Program-made: the position numbers and the translations under genes | Shown: positions 37,612 through 50,200 of the stretch, piece after piece | Layout: each line of letters begins with the position of its first letter | Position numbering within the stretch: position 1 is the stretch's first letter | NCBI GenBank assembly: GCA_016801845.1 | Contig: CM028917.1 | Span: 6,165,001 to 6,229,000, forward strand | Reading direction: 5' to 3' | Length of the DNA stretch: 64,000 bases | Source: Polydactylus sextarius | Lineage: Eukaryota > Chordata > Actinopteri > Polynemidae | The notes under the pieces: generated by a model | Database searches by the model: none | What the model saw: only the letters and a program-made list of their open reading frames with translations | Told to the model about the DNA's origin: nothing

Positions 37612-37625
37612 CTGCCACCTCGTGG
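37612..37625 (-). promoter_or_regulatory. CTCF-like motif, reverse
   Basis: CTGCCACCTCGTGG matches 13 of 14 positions of the reverse complement of the CTCF core. With the forward motif 900 bases to the left it forms a convergent pair. Motif match only. Confidence 0.35.
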
Positions 37626-37799
37626 ACATGTGAAAACTCAGTCACCTGCCTATGGATTTTGAGTTGGCATATTAATTGATGCAAGCATTTTTGGTTAACA
37701 GCTATTGAAGCCATTCTCTTTCCATGAAAGAGCCATTCAACAACATTATACCTTTTCTTTTCATGATGCAGACAAGACACAAGAATCCAGCTCAAAAGG

Positions 37800-37805
37800 T
37801 TTATT
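37800..37805 (-). terminator. Ferritin polyadenylation signal
   Basis: AATAAA on the minus strand, 256 bases past the ferritin stop codon. Confidence 0.7.
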
Positions 37806-38061
37806 CAGATTAACAGATCAGACATTTTGTCTGAATCTTTTTGTTAAATGTCACAAGAGGAGGCTTACAGATAACGATGACAAGCCATAACCCAATACAT
37901 TCATCTTTCCATATGACATTTAACAACAACACAACCACCACAAGAACTTGTCAACTTAAAGGATGAAGCAGTTTTAGATTCAGATTATGTTCACTGATTA
38001 AGACAAGTGGAGCAGAAAGCTGTTATGATCAAAGCCTGTTTTTAGATTTTTCACTTTGCAT

Positions 38062-39498
38062 TTAGCTCTTGCCACCCAGGGTGTGCTTGTCGAACAGGTA
38101 CTCTGCCATCTTGTTCTTGGTGGCGTCCATACGAGTGAGGTTGGTGATGTGGTCGCCCAGCTTCTTGATGGCCTCCACCTGCTCATTCAGGTAGTGGCTC
38201 TCCAGGAAGTCACACAGCTGTGGACCAGATGAGAGAACATTTAAAGATATGGAAAACTGTCAAAAATAATAATAATAATACTATAGAATCTCAAGACTCT
38301 TCCTCCAACTTACATGAGGGTCCACATGCTCTGAGGCCAGCTTGTGCAGGTCCAGCAGAGCCTGGTTGACGCTCTTCTCCAGCTGCAGAGCACACTGCAT
38401 GGCCTCCAGCCCGCTGCCCCACTCATCACGTTCTGGTTTCTGTGGAAGAAAAGCATTCAATTATAGCAGGCTGAACTTACAATTACCTTAAGTCTTGTGT
38501 ACACGCTGCACAATGACCCGAGTCAACAGTTTCAAAACTGGCAAAAGCACTATCCATCACACAGTGTCATAAAAAGTTCAAGAGATTTGATTCAATATAA
38601 TGTATTAGTGAATTCAGTAATTCAGGCCTGATTTAGCCTGTGAAATTTAGATTAGATACAATACAGCAGTCAGTAACTTGGGGCCAAAAATGCACAATGA
38701 GTGAGATGCGTCATATGAGATGATGTTCTCCCGTCCGCACCAACCTTCACATCCTGGAGGAAGATGCGTCCTCCCCTCTTGTTCTGGAAAGACAGCAGCT
38801 TCTCGGCGTGCTCCCTCTCTTCATCGCTGTTCTCCTTAAAGAAGTGGGAGAAGCCAGGAAGGGCCACATCGTCACGGGAGAAGTAAAAGGCCTGTTGAAG
38901 GGAGGAAGGACGGAGACACATACTGTTATTAGAGGACGTCACCCATCATTATTTAGCAGAAAAACACAGTGACATGCAGTAGTTATGCAGCTGAGTGGTG
39001 ATGGTGGTGGTCAGGCACATGAGTCATAACTCTGAATAGTCCAGCTGGTTTAAGATACAGACAGGCAGCAAGCCACCTAAGCATGACGCAGCAGTTATTA
39101 AGATGGGCGAAGCCACAAAGAAAAAAAAAAACACGCCCACACGCTCCTTAACTGGCTGATAGCCAACCAGATAAACAAACACTTACATGTCAAGCTCCAA
39201 AGAACATACTGTACCAGTTCAGCACATAACAATAAATACATACAAATTCAAACCAGATGCATTTTAAACGGTGGTTTAAAATCGCTTGTGTTAATTTCAA
39301 GTTAACGTGCCTAACTAACCATAACAAGGTACGCGTATGCAAAGCACGTATGTCCACACATATCGTCACAAACAGTATTTAAATGCTGTTCCTCACCATG
39401 GAAGTGTAGGTGTAGGAGGCGAACAGCTCCATGTTGACCATCCGGTTGATGGCGGCCTCGCAGTCGCGGTGGTAGTTCTGACGCACTTGAGACTCCAT
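38062..39498 (-). CDS. Ferritin, middle (H-like) subunit
   Basis: Four exons in the conserved ferritin pattern: 39397-39498, 38745-38891, 38314-38439 and 38062-38217, giving 176 residues, the usual length for fish M/H ferritins. The ferroxidase ligands of H-type chains are all present: E24, Y31, E58 and E59, H62, E104 and Q138. The chain should therefore oxidise Fe(II) and help mineralise iron in the 24-mer cytosolic shell. The C-terminus (DKHTLGGKS) and the acidic SDEEREHAEK helix resemble fish 'middle' subunits more than mammalian FTL, which lacks these ligands. There is no signal peptide. The ATG has a strong context (AAAATGG), and upstream lie a complete iron-responsive element and a TATA box. 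In position it corresponds to human FTL on 19q13, though the protein is H-like. Confidence 0.96.
38892..39396. other. Ferritin intron 1
   Basis: About 505 bases, between GT (minus strand) at 39396 and AG at 38892. It contains a GGTGGTGGTC stretch and a poly-A tract with ACACGCCCACACGC near 39121-39143. No further motif is recognised. Confidence 0.8.
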
Positions 39499-39652
39499 TT
39501 TGGCTGGCGTTTCTGATGTTTTTATTAGCAAAAGTCGGTACAAAAATAGAGCTTTACGTCGACTTTTCGTCAGTAGTGTTCACGTAGAAAAAAAAAGTTT
39601 AGTTGTAAGAAAGGCAGCCTGGTAGAGATAAATACACGGAGCGAATGAAGAA

Positions 39653-39682
39653 GTTCCGTTCAAACACTGTTGAAGCAAGAAC
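39653..39682 (-). promoter_or_regulatory. Iron-responsive element (IRE) in ferritin 5' UTR
   Basis: Read on the minus strand it starts GTTCTTGCTTCAA, then loop CAGTGT, then TTGAACGGAAC. This gives a five-pair upper stem (TTCAA/TTGAA), the unpaired C below it, a six-base CAGUGN loop and a lower stem closed by GUUC/GGAAC. All features required for IRP1/IRP2 binding are present, so ferritin translation should be repressed when iron is low. It lies about 155 bases before the ATG and about 20 bases from the predicted cap site, within the distance known to be needed for repression. Confidence 0.97.
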
Positions 39683-39729
39683 TCCTCTGAAGTCTCCCTG
39701 ATGTAAAATGGCAGTTGCAAGGTTCCGTG

Positions 39730-39737
39730 TATTTATA
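39730..39737 (-). promoter_or_regulatory. TATA box of the ferritin gene
   Basis: TATAAATA on the minus strand. A start about 30 bases downstream (near 39700-39705) would place the IRE close to the cap, as in known ferritin genes. A GC-rich patch (CCGCGGCGGGG, about 39739-39750) adjoins it. Confidence 0.75.
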
Positions 39738-39762
39738 CACCGCGGCGGGGCCGTTACACATG

Positions 39763-39770
39763 TGACGTCA
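39763..39770. promoter_or_regulatory. CRE-like palindrome upstream of ferritin
   Basis: TGACGTCA, an exact CRE, is followed by ATGACGCAAG, a bZIP-type half site related to antioxidant or AP-1 elements. The distance of about 60 bases from the predicted start suits promoter function. Ferritin H genes in other vertebrates are known to be controlled by bZIP factors. Binding here is inferred. Confidence 0.5.
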
Positions 39771-42700
39771 TGACGCAAGTTTTCAACCAATCGCTGAGTT
39801 CATATGGTCGAGTTGAGGTGTCATGTGAGCCTTGAGATAAGAGATGACGCTGCGTTTTTTTCTCCTTATTCATGGAAATGTCGGTCTGATTAATTATTTA
39901 TTTACCCCGTGACCAGCACGCTTACAATGACGAAGCAATTTTTCCTGTGTCACAAAGCACTTAAAAACTGTCATAACTTACTTTAAATTCAAATACGGTG
40001 TTGATTTAAGTATATATATATTTTTAAAACATATCAATTTCTGTAGTCACTTAACATGTAAAGTGATCCTGCTTTTTTATAACTCATCATTTACATTAAA
40101 GTAATATACAAAAGTAGGTTAGACGTTTTGTAATAGTACAGCCAATAAACTGTTAAACATATACCTCATAAATGCACCACAAGATATTCAAGAACTGCTG
40201 ATAACGTTATTTTTTACCAATGTGTATTTTACTGCATTACTCAACACCACAGCAGTGTTGCAACAGACTGTTGAGGCTGAAAAGCTTGAAAAGGCCTATA
40301 ATTGCCCAAACATCATAGAGACTTGGGATTTACTTGTATTTACATTTGTTTTAACATTGATAGTTATAATTCCCACTGAAATAAACTCTCTGATAGAGAT
40401 GGACCATAAGGATGAATATGTCTGTCTGTATATAGGTTAGAAATGTATATATAAATACACTGTACAATATATGTGAATTAATCATTATAACAAACATAAC
40501 TATCCTATGAAAGTTGGTGTATGTTTTTAATGATGTACCAACTGTGCTAACAATGATTCAGACGATATAGTGACATTTACATTGAGCTTCCAATCACAGT
40601 CGTATTTCACAACAAAAAAACAGGTTTAAAAAACTGAGCGTCATCCTCATTTGAACCTGATTTTTCAGTGTACATGTGGCCTTATCTTTCTCATATAGTG
40701 TTGTGAGCTGGTATTTTTCCACTTATGTAGCTGTACTTTGTTTCATGTGCCTCCCCCAGTTGCTTTGTTTAACATCTGTGCTTGACACAAGAAGGCAAAG
40801 ACATCTTTCTCCTCTTATCATTGTATCCCTAGGTACTGATCAGCTCTTCTCTACAGTTCACCCGTCTCATCTTAGAAAAGATCCACTCATACTAAACAAG
40901 TTTTTACCTTTACACAGACTAGGAAAATGACCCAGTCACTCTAAATACAATACACGATGCCACCATGCAGGCCAACACGTGTTTGTTAGATAAACACTGA
41001 ACAGGTTTTTTTCTCTTAGAGGACGATGCACTGAGCTGTATTTTATTCTGTTGACAAACAGACATTTCAAAAATAATTTCTCCCTTTATTGTAATATTTA
41101 TCATAGTTTCCAGAGCTTGAAACTCCTGAATTGATATCACAGTTGCAGCACAACACAATACTTGACCATAGCTTTTTTCACAGGAGCAATCAGGTGTTTC
41201 TGTAACAGACAATGAATTAGAAGTTGGTCTGTGCAGATTGGCTGCAGAGTCACCCTTTAATTTGGAAAACCACATGTACCACGTACTCTGGATAATTCAT
41301 ATATTTCCAACGATTTAACTGGTATATTGTTATTCCTTTAGCTTCTATTCTCTGTTCTCTCTACAATGTAATCCTCAGGAGGTCTTTGATGTAGAAAGTT
41401 ACATCACTCTGAAAAACGTATAACATGGAACCAGAAAACATGCAGGAGCTAATGGCATCTGTCATTACAAGCTTCCCATATATCCATCCATTTATTTCAA
41501 CCCACTTGGTGGCAGCAGACTAATCAAGGTAGACCAGGTTTCCAGTGACCCTATCCAGCTCCTCATGGGAGAACTCTAGTTGTTCCTTGACTGGATAAAA
41601 TTCCTATTGTGCTCTTGATCTACCCCAACATCTACTACCAGTTGAACATGCTTAGACAACCTCTAACAAAGGTCACAGCAAAGGGCAAACTGCTTCTACC
41701 AAGGCTGCCATGTAGCCATCTTTCAAGCATGGCCTTTACCCATGAGGCCTGGTTAGACACAGCTCTACCAAACCACATAGATCTGCTACCACCCTATGGA
41801 CCCAACCCCTACAGGATCAGACTAGGATGTAGTGTTGTACAAAATGGTCCTTGACTTCACAGTTTGGTTCACATTTTCAGTTTAATACTAACCACTTCTG
41901 TTTTTACAGTCCATTTTATAAATCACACAGAAGTTAACTCAGCATAATTAACATGTCATTGCAGCACACTGTCTGTGGCTATATACTTATTTTATATGGT
42001 ATATTATATCTCGAATCAAAAAAGTGACACAGCAGTTTGAGCAGCACCCCTACCTCTTGTATTCTTATGTAATGCTGTGTCATACAACCCGTTTAGTTAG
42101 TTTTCAACAAAAGCAGAATCAGGTTCAGCCATGGATTGTGCTGTGTCATTGTTGTGACTCAGCGTTGCAAAGTCTCAAGGCCAATCTTCCTGTTATTCTG
42201 TTCTGTTTTGATAAGGGTTGGTGGTAGTCTCATCTGATCTTGTGACCAGTGAACCGTCTGACTAGGGGTTCACTTCAAGTCTCTGCTAGATGGAAGCAGT
42301 TTGGGAGAACAGAAAAAAGGAACAAAGATGAGGGAAAAAGGGGAACTACTAAGTGAAAATGAACATGCATATTTCCTGGCTGCATGAGAAATGAAATGAA
42401 TTACCAACGTGAGGTTGGGAGTTGCTGCTACATTTCTTTGATTATATCAGTGGAAGTTAATCTACTCTTTGAAAACATATAAAACATTTGCTGGCTTGGC
42501 TACTTAGCACAGCAGTGTTTTAGACTACATGCTAATGTTGACCATGTGAATTAGCACGCTAACATTTGCTAATTAGCACCAAATGCGATCTAAAAGTGAG
42601 ACTGATGGGAGACTCATTCATTTTGAAGGTAATTATAGTCTAGAATTTTCATCTGACGATGTTGATAAATAAAAGTTAAAGGTTTTAAAAGTTATTACAA

Positions 42701-44079
42701 ATCATCCTGAGAGGAACATGAATGTATTAGAATCATTAGCACCACGCACCAGCTGCTGAATTCTTATGAGCCCGCAAGAGGAACAGTCACAAGACTGATG
42801 AGGCCATGAACGACAGGTTTCTCTTAGTCATACCAACAATCTGGCTAAAAAACAAGCTTGAGACTGAATTCATTAAATTAGATTTTAATTGCATTTTTCA
42901 GAGAGTAAAACCAAAGTGTCATTCTCTAGTAATGCACATACACGTTTGAAAAACACTTTTTTTTTAATAATGTGAACTTGTACATGGAAACAAACTAGAT
43001 TGTATTGGGAATGTTTAAACAGTGTATTTTTATGGCTAATATCAGTATTATTGTACAGTAATAAAGATATTCAAGACAGTACATTGGTGTATTTGGATTG
43101 ATTGACTGATTGATTGATGGATTGATCTTTGCTCAGTCAGTCAGTGAGGACCGTAAGGCAGATGAGGCTCCATGTTGCAGACTTGTAATAAACCGACTAG
43201 AACCATGATGACTAAGAGAGAAAAGAGGCAGAGTAGCAGAATACAGAGGTAGACAGACATCAGGTCATCAGGTAAGACAGACCAACAATGAACTGGTTCT
43301 AGTAGCTACTATTATCTGTGGAGACATTATCATTCTTCATTGTCTCATGTATTATTACACTTAACCAAAATATTGTTCTACTGTTAACAATATAACTGAT
43401 GTTAATCTATTTAATATGCGGTAAGTGCCAATTTTAAGCAGTTTAACAACTCAAACATCTCATACACCAGCAACACTACTGACATGACCAGTTTCAGTAG
43501 TCCTTTAAAATCTCCTGCTGCTATGAATCTGTGGTGTACTCTTACTATAATCCCCAAATGTAATCTCTTCATATATTAAATCTTTTAAAATTCTGCTTGC
43601 TTACTAAAAAAAAAGAAACAAAAAAACAGCTGAATAAATCCCCATTGTCTGACCTGTGACTTTAGCTTCCATGTGTCCCTGAATGCACCTGTGTTAATTC
43701 TGGCAAGAACAGTCAGTCATGATGTTAACATCAGCGAAGAGAAAACTGATTCACGCTCATGAAAATAAAGGTAAATGAGTGACATAAGCAGTGATACAAG
43801 TAGGACTTAAATCTGTGGCAAGTTAGAGGAAATCCATGACTCAAACGTCACTACGACCTGCTCGAAGGCAGAAGTTAACTTTTAAAACATGATCTCATCC
43901 TCAGCTGTGTGTCTGAAACTCTTAGGTAGAGATACATCTTAGCTTGGAGCCATCAAGTGCTCAGGTCCTAACAACAGTAACTAAGGAGGGTGGAGCTTCC
44001 TTGAACTTGTTGTCTGTTCATTTTTAGTTTTTCTGACATCTTAAGAATTTCATGGTCACAGTTAGTATTTGATTCTTCT
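39771..44079. other. Intergenic spacer ferritin-aldh16a1
   Basis: Both flanking genes are on the minus strand. No coding exon was found. The stretch holds AT-rich unique DNA, a possible old LINE fragment around 41490-41600, and the interspersed repeat at 42475-42735. The left end is the upstream region of ferritin. Confidence 0.6.
42475..42735. mobile_element. Teleost interspersed repeat ('gctaacatttgctaattagca' type)
   Basis: CATGCTAATGTTGACC, GCTAACATTTGCTAATTAGCAC, CTGATGGGAGACTCATTCATTTTG, AAAAGTTATTACAAATCATCCTGAGAGGAACATGAATG appear in the same order as in a repeat that is very common in fish genomes. The copy is diverged and probably several per cent shorter than full length. The class is not assigned. 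Confidence 0.7.
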
Positions 44080-44085
44080 TTTATT
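44080..44085 (-). terminator. aldh16a1: Candidate aldh16a1 polyadenylation signal
   Basis: AATAAA on the minus strand, 116 bases past the stop codon. A second AATAAA on the same strand at 44133-44138 is nearer the stop. Either would give a very short 3' UTR. Confidence 0.5.
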
Positions 44086-44201
44086 ACATCTTCATCCTTG
44101 ACCAGTGGACATGTGTAACTCTTCCCTCCTCTTTTATTTCATTTCTTTTTAAAATCACTGTCATCTCTCCTTCATCTCCCAGTCTCCCTCCCTTAGTTGT
44201 C

Positions 44202-47133
44202 TTATGCGGTGGGAATCCACACACTCTTCCACTGCACTGCGTTTCTCCACATTTCCTCCAGAAGCGAGGAGTGAGACTGAGTCCAGTCCCTGCCGCCATT
44301 TTTGTCTTCCGCGTCCTTTTGGCAGAAAAGGTGAAGGGTTTTCAGCGGTTTGGTGCAGGTGTGCTGGAGGTACCGACAACCCTATGGCATGAAAACAGAG
44401 AGCGTGAGGCAATCAATGATATAAATGGTGAGTGATAAGAAATGTGTTTTTTTAATTGAAGTGATGAGACACTAAGCTCATGTCCTCCTCTTCCAGGTGC
44501 ACAGAAAACATGACCAGTATGTGTTGGTGTGAGCTTCTCACCTCAGCACTGCCCCAGTACCAGATGGCCTTGATGACACTGTGATTAGCCAGAGCTGCTG
44601 TGAGCTGGTCCTTATTTCCAGAAATGACATTTACCAAACCTGCTGGCAGGTCTGACGACTGCAGCACCTGAGGAGGAAAACGGACTCATGAAATATATAT
44701 AATAATAAAACAAATCAACAGTGACGTTCTTATTTTGCTTAAGTTTGTGTACGCTGTGTCATGATTTATTCCACTTCTTTATTTTTGTTTTCAGAATTTA
44801 TTTTGTTAAAAAAAGTGTGCATCCGTTTGAATGAGAGGAGGATGACACTCGGCTGCTTAAATCAACACCTGCCTGAACAAACGATAAGGCTGCCAGTGGA
44901 TACTTCTGACTGGGGACCATGATGACGGCGTTGCCCGTGGCGATGATCGCCCCAAGAAGTGTTACCATGGAGAGGAGGGGACTCTTGTCTGGGAGGACCA
45001 GACCAACGACTCCCAGGGCTTCAGGGAAGGAGAGAGCAGAGCCGGTCTGAGGCATCGGCTGAGGAGAGAGAAACATTATCTCAGAGTGATTCTAACTCAA
45101 GTCTCCTAATGTATGATTTTCTGATTTTTTTTTTTTTTTTTTTACTCACCAGAGTTCCTCCTTGCACTTTATCACAATAACATGCCCAGTCACTGAGTCT
45201 CGCAACACTGAGATCCACCTCTTTTTCTGCCTCGTCTGCTGACAGACCAGTCTGGGCGCTGATGGACGACACCACGTCGCGTCTCTTTGCTTCCAGGCCT
45301 TTGGCCAGAGAGAACAGAGACTGAGCGCGTGCAGACGGACTTTTCTTCATCCAGCTGGAGGAAGAGGAGGATTGTTTACAGAAATAATATAAACAAACAT
45401 TATTGGCAGACATTGGACATCTTTGTGTGAACAAATGAGTAAAACCAAACCGAACAATAACTGTACTTTTAAATGGTCTGCATGTTTTGGGGTTATTGGA
45501 TTTCAGTGTTATGTAACTTCACTTTGTTTGATAATCATGCGCTTGATATAACAAATTTCCTTTTTTCTTAGCCTCCAAAGTCCAGTACAACTGATGGCAG
45601 ACACACAGTTCTGTGGATTGTGAAATACTTTCCTACACCTCATGAAAGTCTGACAGCCTGAATAAATGTCTTTATGAAGACGACCGGATCTCATACGTTA
45701 AAAGCTCCATTTGTTTGTCACTGAAGCTTGTTATATTTTAACCCTGACAAGGAGACACCATAAAACACTAAAGGCCTAATAAGTCACACAAACTGTGACT
45801 GAAGCAGAATTTAAATTCATATTATCCTTTTTCTGATGATCACTGACATATGATTAATAAAATATGTCGTCCGTGTGTATTTTATTCATATGAGAGGCCT
45901 GCTCCATAAAAAAGATTTAGTGAAAACTGATGATGTCATATTTGATCATCTTTATTTTTAATTTAATCTTTGTCTTCCGTTGCTAAGTGTGTTTTGCTCT
46001 GTGTCAGCTCGGTAATCCATACATGTCAAATGATGAATGACTATAACTTAATTGTGTTAACTTATTGACTCTTTCCCTGCTCTAATTTACGTCCTCTCTC
46101 TGCTGCAGGTGCAGCATGTGTGCTCTAACTCCACTGAATTAAATCAGAGGCTCTGCCCTTTATTCACCTGCCTTAGGGAATCATTACTGTTGATGATGAA
46201 CACACTCACTCTGATCAGCTGTTCTGAGTTCAGGTTCAGGTTAACAGTTTATTAAACCTCGTCCCCCTCACTGGATTTGTGTGAATATGTCCTCTGGGTG
46301 AGTTTACAAGCGCAATATACATTTACATTTGTTTGCTTGACTTTAATATCCCAACTGGCTAACACACTTGCGTGTGTGTGTGTGAGTTTGTTGTTCTCAC
46401 CTAGGTTGGACTTTGATAGCAGCTTCCACGGCGTTGCGAACATCTTTTCGGCCTCCGTCCGGACAGTAGGCTAACACGCTATCGCCTCCTGGTGACCTCA
46501 CAGCCACACTGCAGCCAGACTCTGACTTACAAGCCTTACCTCCAACAAACTGCAAGTACGACTTTGGAGCACTGAGGGGAGGAAATATGAGATATCGTCT
46601 CCTTAAAACAGCTCATAGACTCGTATTGACATAAAGCGAGCACCATGAACTCACTTGGCAGCGTCATCAGGAATGATGGCTTGAGATGCTGCTGTTCCAA
46701 ACTTTGCGTAGTCCATAACATCGGAGGAGCAGGACGGAGGACGACAGTAAGGAGAAGAGGACGGGCGGAGAAACTGGTACAGACCCTGGAAAAAAAAAAA
46801 GCAGAGAGAAACTTTCCTACGGTGGCTGTTGTCTGTGAAGCTCTACAACAGACAAATGTAGCCAGAGGTTATCAAACAAGTCCTGCTCTAGTTTTAATGT
46901 CGACATACTTTTATTCATTTACAGTTCACAAAAAGCTGAGTACTGTCAGTTCATATCAAATAGGTAAGAGTCTAAGAACATTACAGCCCAAAGACTTCGA
47001 GTTTGTTCCACTGATGTTCACAATTAAACATTTGTAAACTGGTGATTATTACATTAGACATTTAAGTTTATACCTTGTTCTTAGATTTGAATCTGACTGG
47101 ACAATGACAATTCGTTCAGGTGAGTTCATGAAC

Positions 47134-47224
<91 letters not shown>

Positions 47225-50200
47225 TATACAATTAAATGTGTTTAATGTGTTTAATACAATTAAACACATCTGAGATGAGGAAGAGCCTAAAAACTTTAGG
47301 TGAAGTTTGATCTTGTAGTTTTATGAAAAATGATTTTATTCAAAGGCACCATCTGTCAAGGTTGGTTTCATGAAATGTCAACATATAAGATTTTTAAAAT
47401 CAGTTTACAGACATGATAACATTATCTTAATTTCTAAGTACATGTAAGATTCATTTAAAAAAAAAAGTATTTTATGACATTGCAGACAGCTTTGAAGACT
47501 TCAGAGTGTGTGAAACTACTGAAACCCACCTCTTGTCCTCCGTCGGTGCAGGTGCCGCTGTCTTTGTGACCGGACACAGGGAGACAAGGGTCCGACACAG
47601 AGTGAGAATTAACCCACACGGAGCCAACTGACAAACTGGAGACAGAGAAAGAAGAAAACATCACTGAGAGAATTAGAAAAGACAAAATAGGGGGAGAAAA
47701 ATGATTTGCAGACACAAAAGTGAAGATGAATACAGAAGATGAGACAGAAAACTAATGGATGCGTTTACCTTTTCGCTGTCTCCAGAGCCAGGGTGAGGTC
47801 TTCAGTCCAGATGGAGGCTGCTAGACCGTGAGGACTGTGGTTCCCTGTGTAACACAAAGACCAAAACTGTACAAGACTGTAGAAATGTAGCATTGAAATG
47901 TAGAAATTCACTGTTAAAACACAGAGAGAAATGTTCCTCTGAAACTGTTAAACTTTACATAAGCTTAAAGTGAACATCCTGTTTTAGAAGAGGGAACTCA
48001 ACTGTCCAAAATCACATCTTGCGCTGGTATCTACGGCAGCTGCCTTACCCAGAGTCACTGCCTCTGTGTTGCTCCTGAAGGTCATGAGAGGAAGCAGCGG
48101 CCCAGGGCAGGGGTTGACCACGAAGGGCGAGGAGGGGGCAGCTCCACAGAGCACAGTGGGAGGGTAGAGGACACCTGAAGGAGGGGCAGCGCACGCCTGG
48201 ATCAACTGAGGACAGACAGAGAAACATGATGCTGACAGGTTATGACATGAGCACGCCCCTTGATTGAATATGACAAATTAAATAAAACCGAGGAAATAAA
48301 AAATGAATAAATAAATGTTTTTTATGTATTTATTTATTTTAAATCTATTTATTCATTGACTACACACACACACATTACTATATCTACATCTATTAGTCCA
48401 GATAAAGTCCTATTGATTATGTGACTGCACAGATTTTCTCAGATTTGCTCAGACTAACCGTTGCCCCCTGCTGTTGAGCCGCCTCTACTGCCTTATCCAC
48501 TGCAGTTCTGTCTACTTCACTGTCCAGGCCGACACACTTCATCCCTGCTGTACGCAGCCTGAGACGGGCCGCGACACTGTCCAACACACTCTCCTGAACG
48601 CACAGGACCCAGTGGATCTGAGAGGCAGAGAGGATTGTTAGACAGACTGGAGGATGTGGTGGTCTGATGTGATGACGTGGAGGGTAATTTCACCTCTTTC
48701 TTCTTCTTGAAAGCAGCCTCAATGACTCCATCCACAGCGCTGTCGATGTCAGCAGACTCAAAGATGATGAAAGGGCAAGTGGCGCCGATGCAGGGGGACA
48801 CAGAGACGGGGACGCCCATTCCTGCTGTGGCCTTCACACAGCTTAACTCCATCCTGGAAGAAGATATCGATTTAGATCAAACTCAGTTAACATCTAAAAC
48901 CTGTTTATAAACATCACAACATTTGAGCGGACACGTTCTCCAGTCAACCTGCTTGTTGCCGCTGTAGGTGACGTAGCTGATGTCTTTGTTCTGGGCCACT
49001 TTGGCAGCCAGCGACACCTCACTTCCTGTTAACACATTAAGAGCCCCGGCGGGAAGTCCTGCTCCAGTGAAAAGCTGAGCCAATAGGAGCGCTGGAAGGG
49101 CTTTGTTCAGACCAGGAACAATGATGACAGAGTTGCCTAGAAGTTTAAACAATTTAATAATCACAGTTGATCAAACAAACTTATATACAACTATTTTGAT
49201 AAGCAACATGTAGAATTTCAGCCTTTCAAACGTGAGACTTTGCTGCATAAGTCCATCGTCTTATTTCAAATTGAATATTTATAGTTTTTGGTTTATTTAT
49301 TAAGCAAAATCAGATATGTTCTAAACTTTATTCTGGTGTTTTATACCCCAAATAAAGTCAACAATAAAAGTAATCTTGACTTGTATTTCTTACCCATGGC
49401 CAGGGCTGGCAGGACTTTGAGCATGAGGGAATATAGAGAGCAGTCATCAGAGGCGACTACCGCCACCACACCTGCCAAAGAAAGAAAGAAAATGAAATTA
49501 GATCATTTTTCTCTTTAAATTAATTGCAAACCTTAATGTTTTTATGTGAACAACCCTCCGTTCTCTCACCCAGTGGTGTCCAGTTGGTGATGAGTGTGTC
49601 TCTGAGCTGAGCCCAGCTGCTGTAGTACTGCAGCAGTCTGACCAGGACAGAGGGGGAACAGGACGCCCCACACAGGTCGCACAGCTCCAACACACATTTA
49701 CTGTGCTGACCCAGAGAGCCCACCAACCTGTTGTAGGACAAGACGGGCAAAATGCAAACACATTTTTGTGATAAACTGGTTAAAAGATGTAAAGACACTG
49801 GTGTGGTCAGAACAGTGGCTGCTGAGTTCAACCTACTTGAGCAGAACTTTAGCTCTGTTGTAGCAGGTCACGCTACTCCAGGTCTTGTAGCCGCTAACGG
49901 CTGAGGAGACACACTGGGAGACATCGTCATCATTAGCGTATACAGTGGTGTATACTTCAGCACCTAGTGGTAGAACAGTGGTAGCAGGACGTAAATGACA
50001 TCAGTTTCATCCCAGTTTTTTTTATTCAGACAACAAATTAAAGACACAGTGTGTCTTTATATCTGAGTGATGATAACATTCTGTGTCCGCCAGATTAACA
50101 GATGAACATGAGTCTAACGGTTTGAATTATCTTTAGTCTAAGATGTTGCGAGAAAGTTATGACCGCAGACAAACTCGTCCACTAAATTACCTTTAGAGTC

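Larger units (their letters stand above)
30639..37799. other. Long spacer upstream of syt5 (syt5 5' region and ferritin 3' side)
   Basis: The syt5 coding exon starts at an acceptor (exon edge 30638), so a non-coding first exon and promoter must lie somewhere in this 7-kb AT-rich stretch, but I cannot place them. A GC-richer block at 32041-32400 contains a TATATA on the minus strand (about 32261-32267) and is the best candidate. No coding exon was found. The stretch contains an interspersed repeat (34470-34700), a CT microsatellite (36310-36333) and two CTCF-like motifs. Confidence 0.5.

Noticed and set aside
41490..41860. Possible LINE fragment with an 81-codon open frame
   Set aside because: Only loose resemblance to fish LINE sequence (CTTGGTGGCAGCAGACTAA, CCAGGTTTCC); too weak to list as a feature without a repeat search.
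46645..47037. 130-codon plus-strand frame
   Set aside because: It is antisense to aldh16a1 exon 12 and its intron, with no family resemblance.
47984..48205. Second minus-strand frame of 60 codons in the same exon
   Set aside because: Shadow of aldh16a1 exon 9 (48049-48205), which alone continues in frame through both splice sites.
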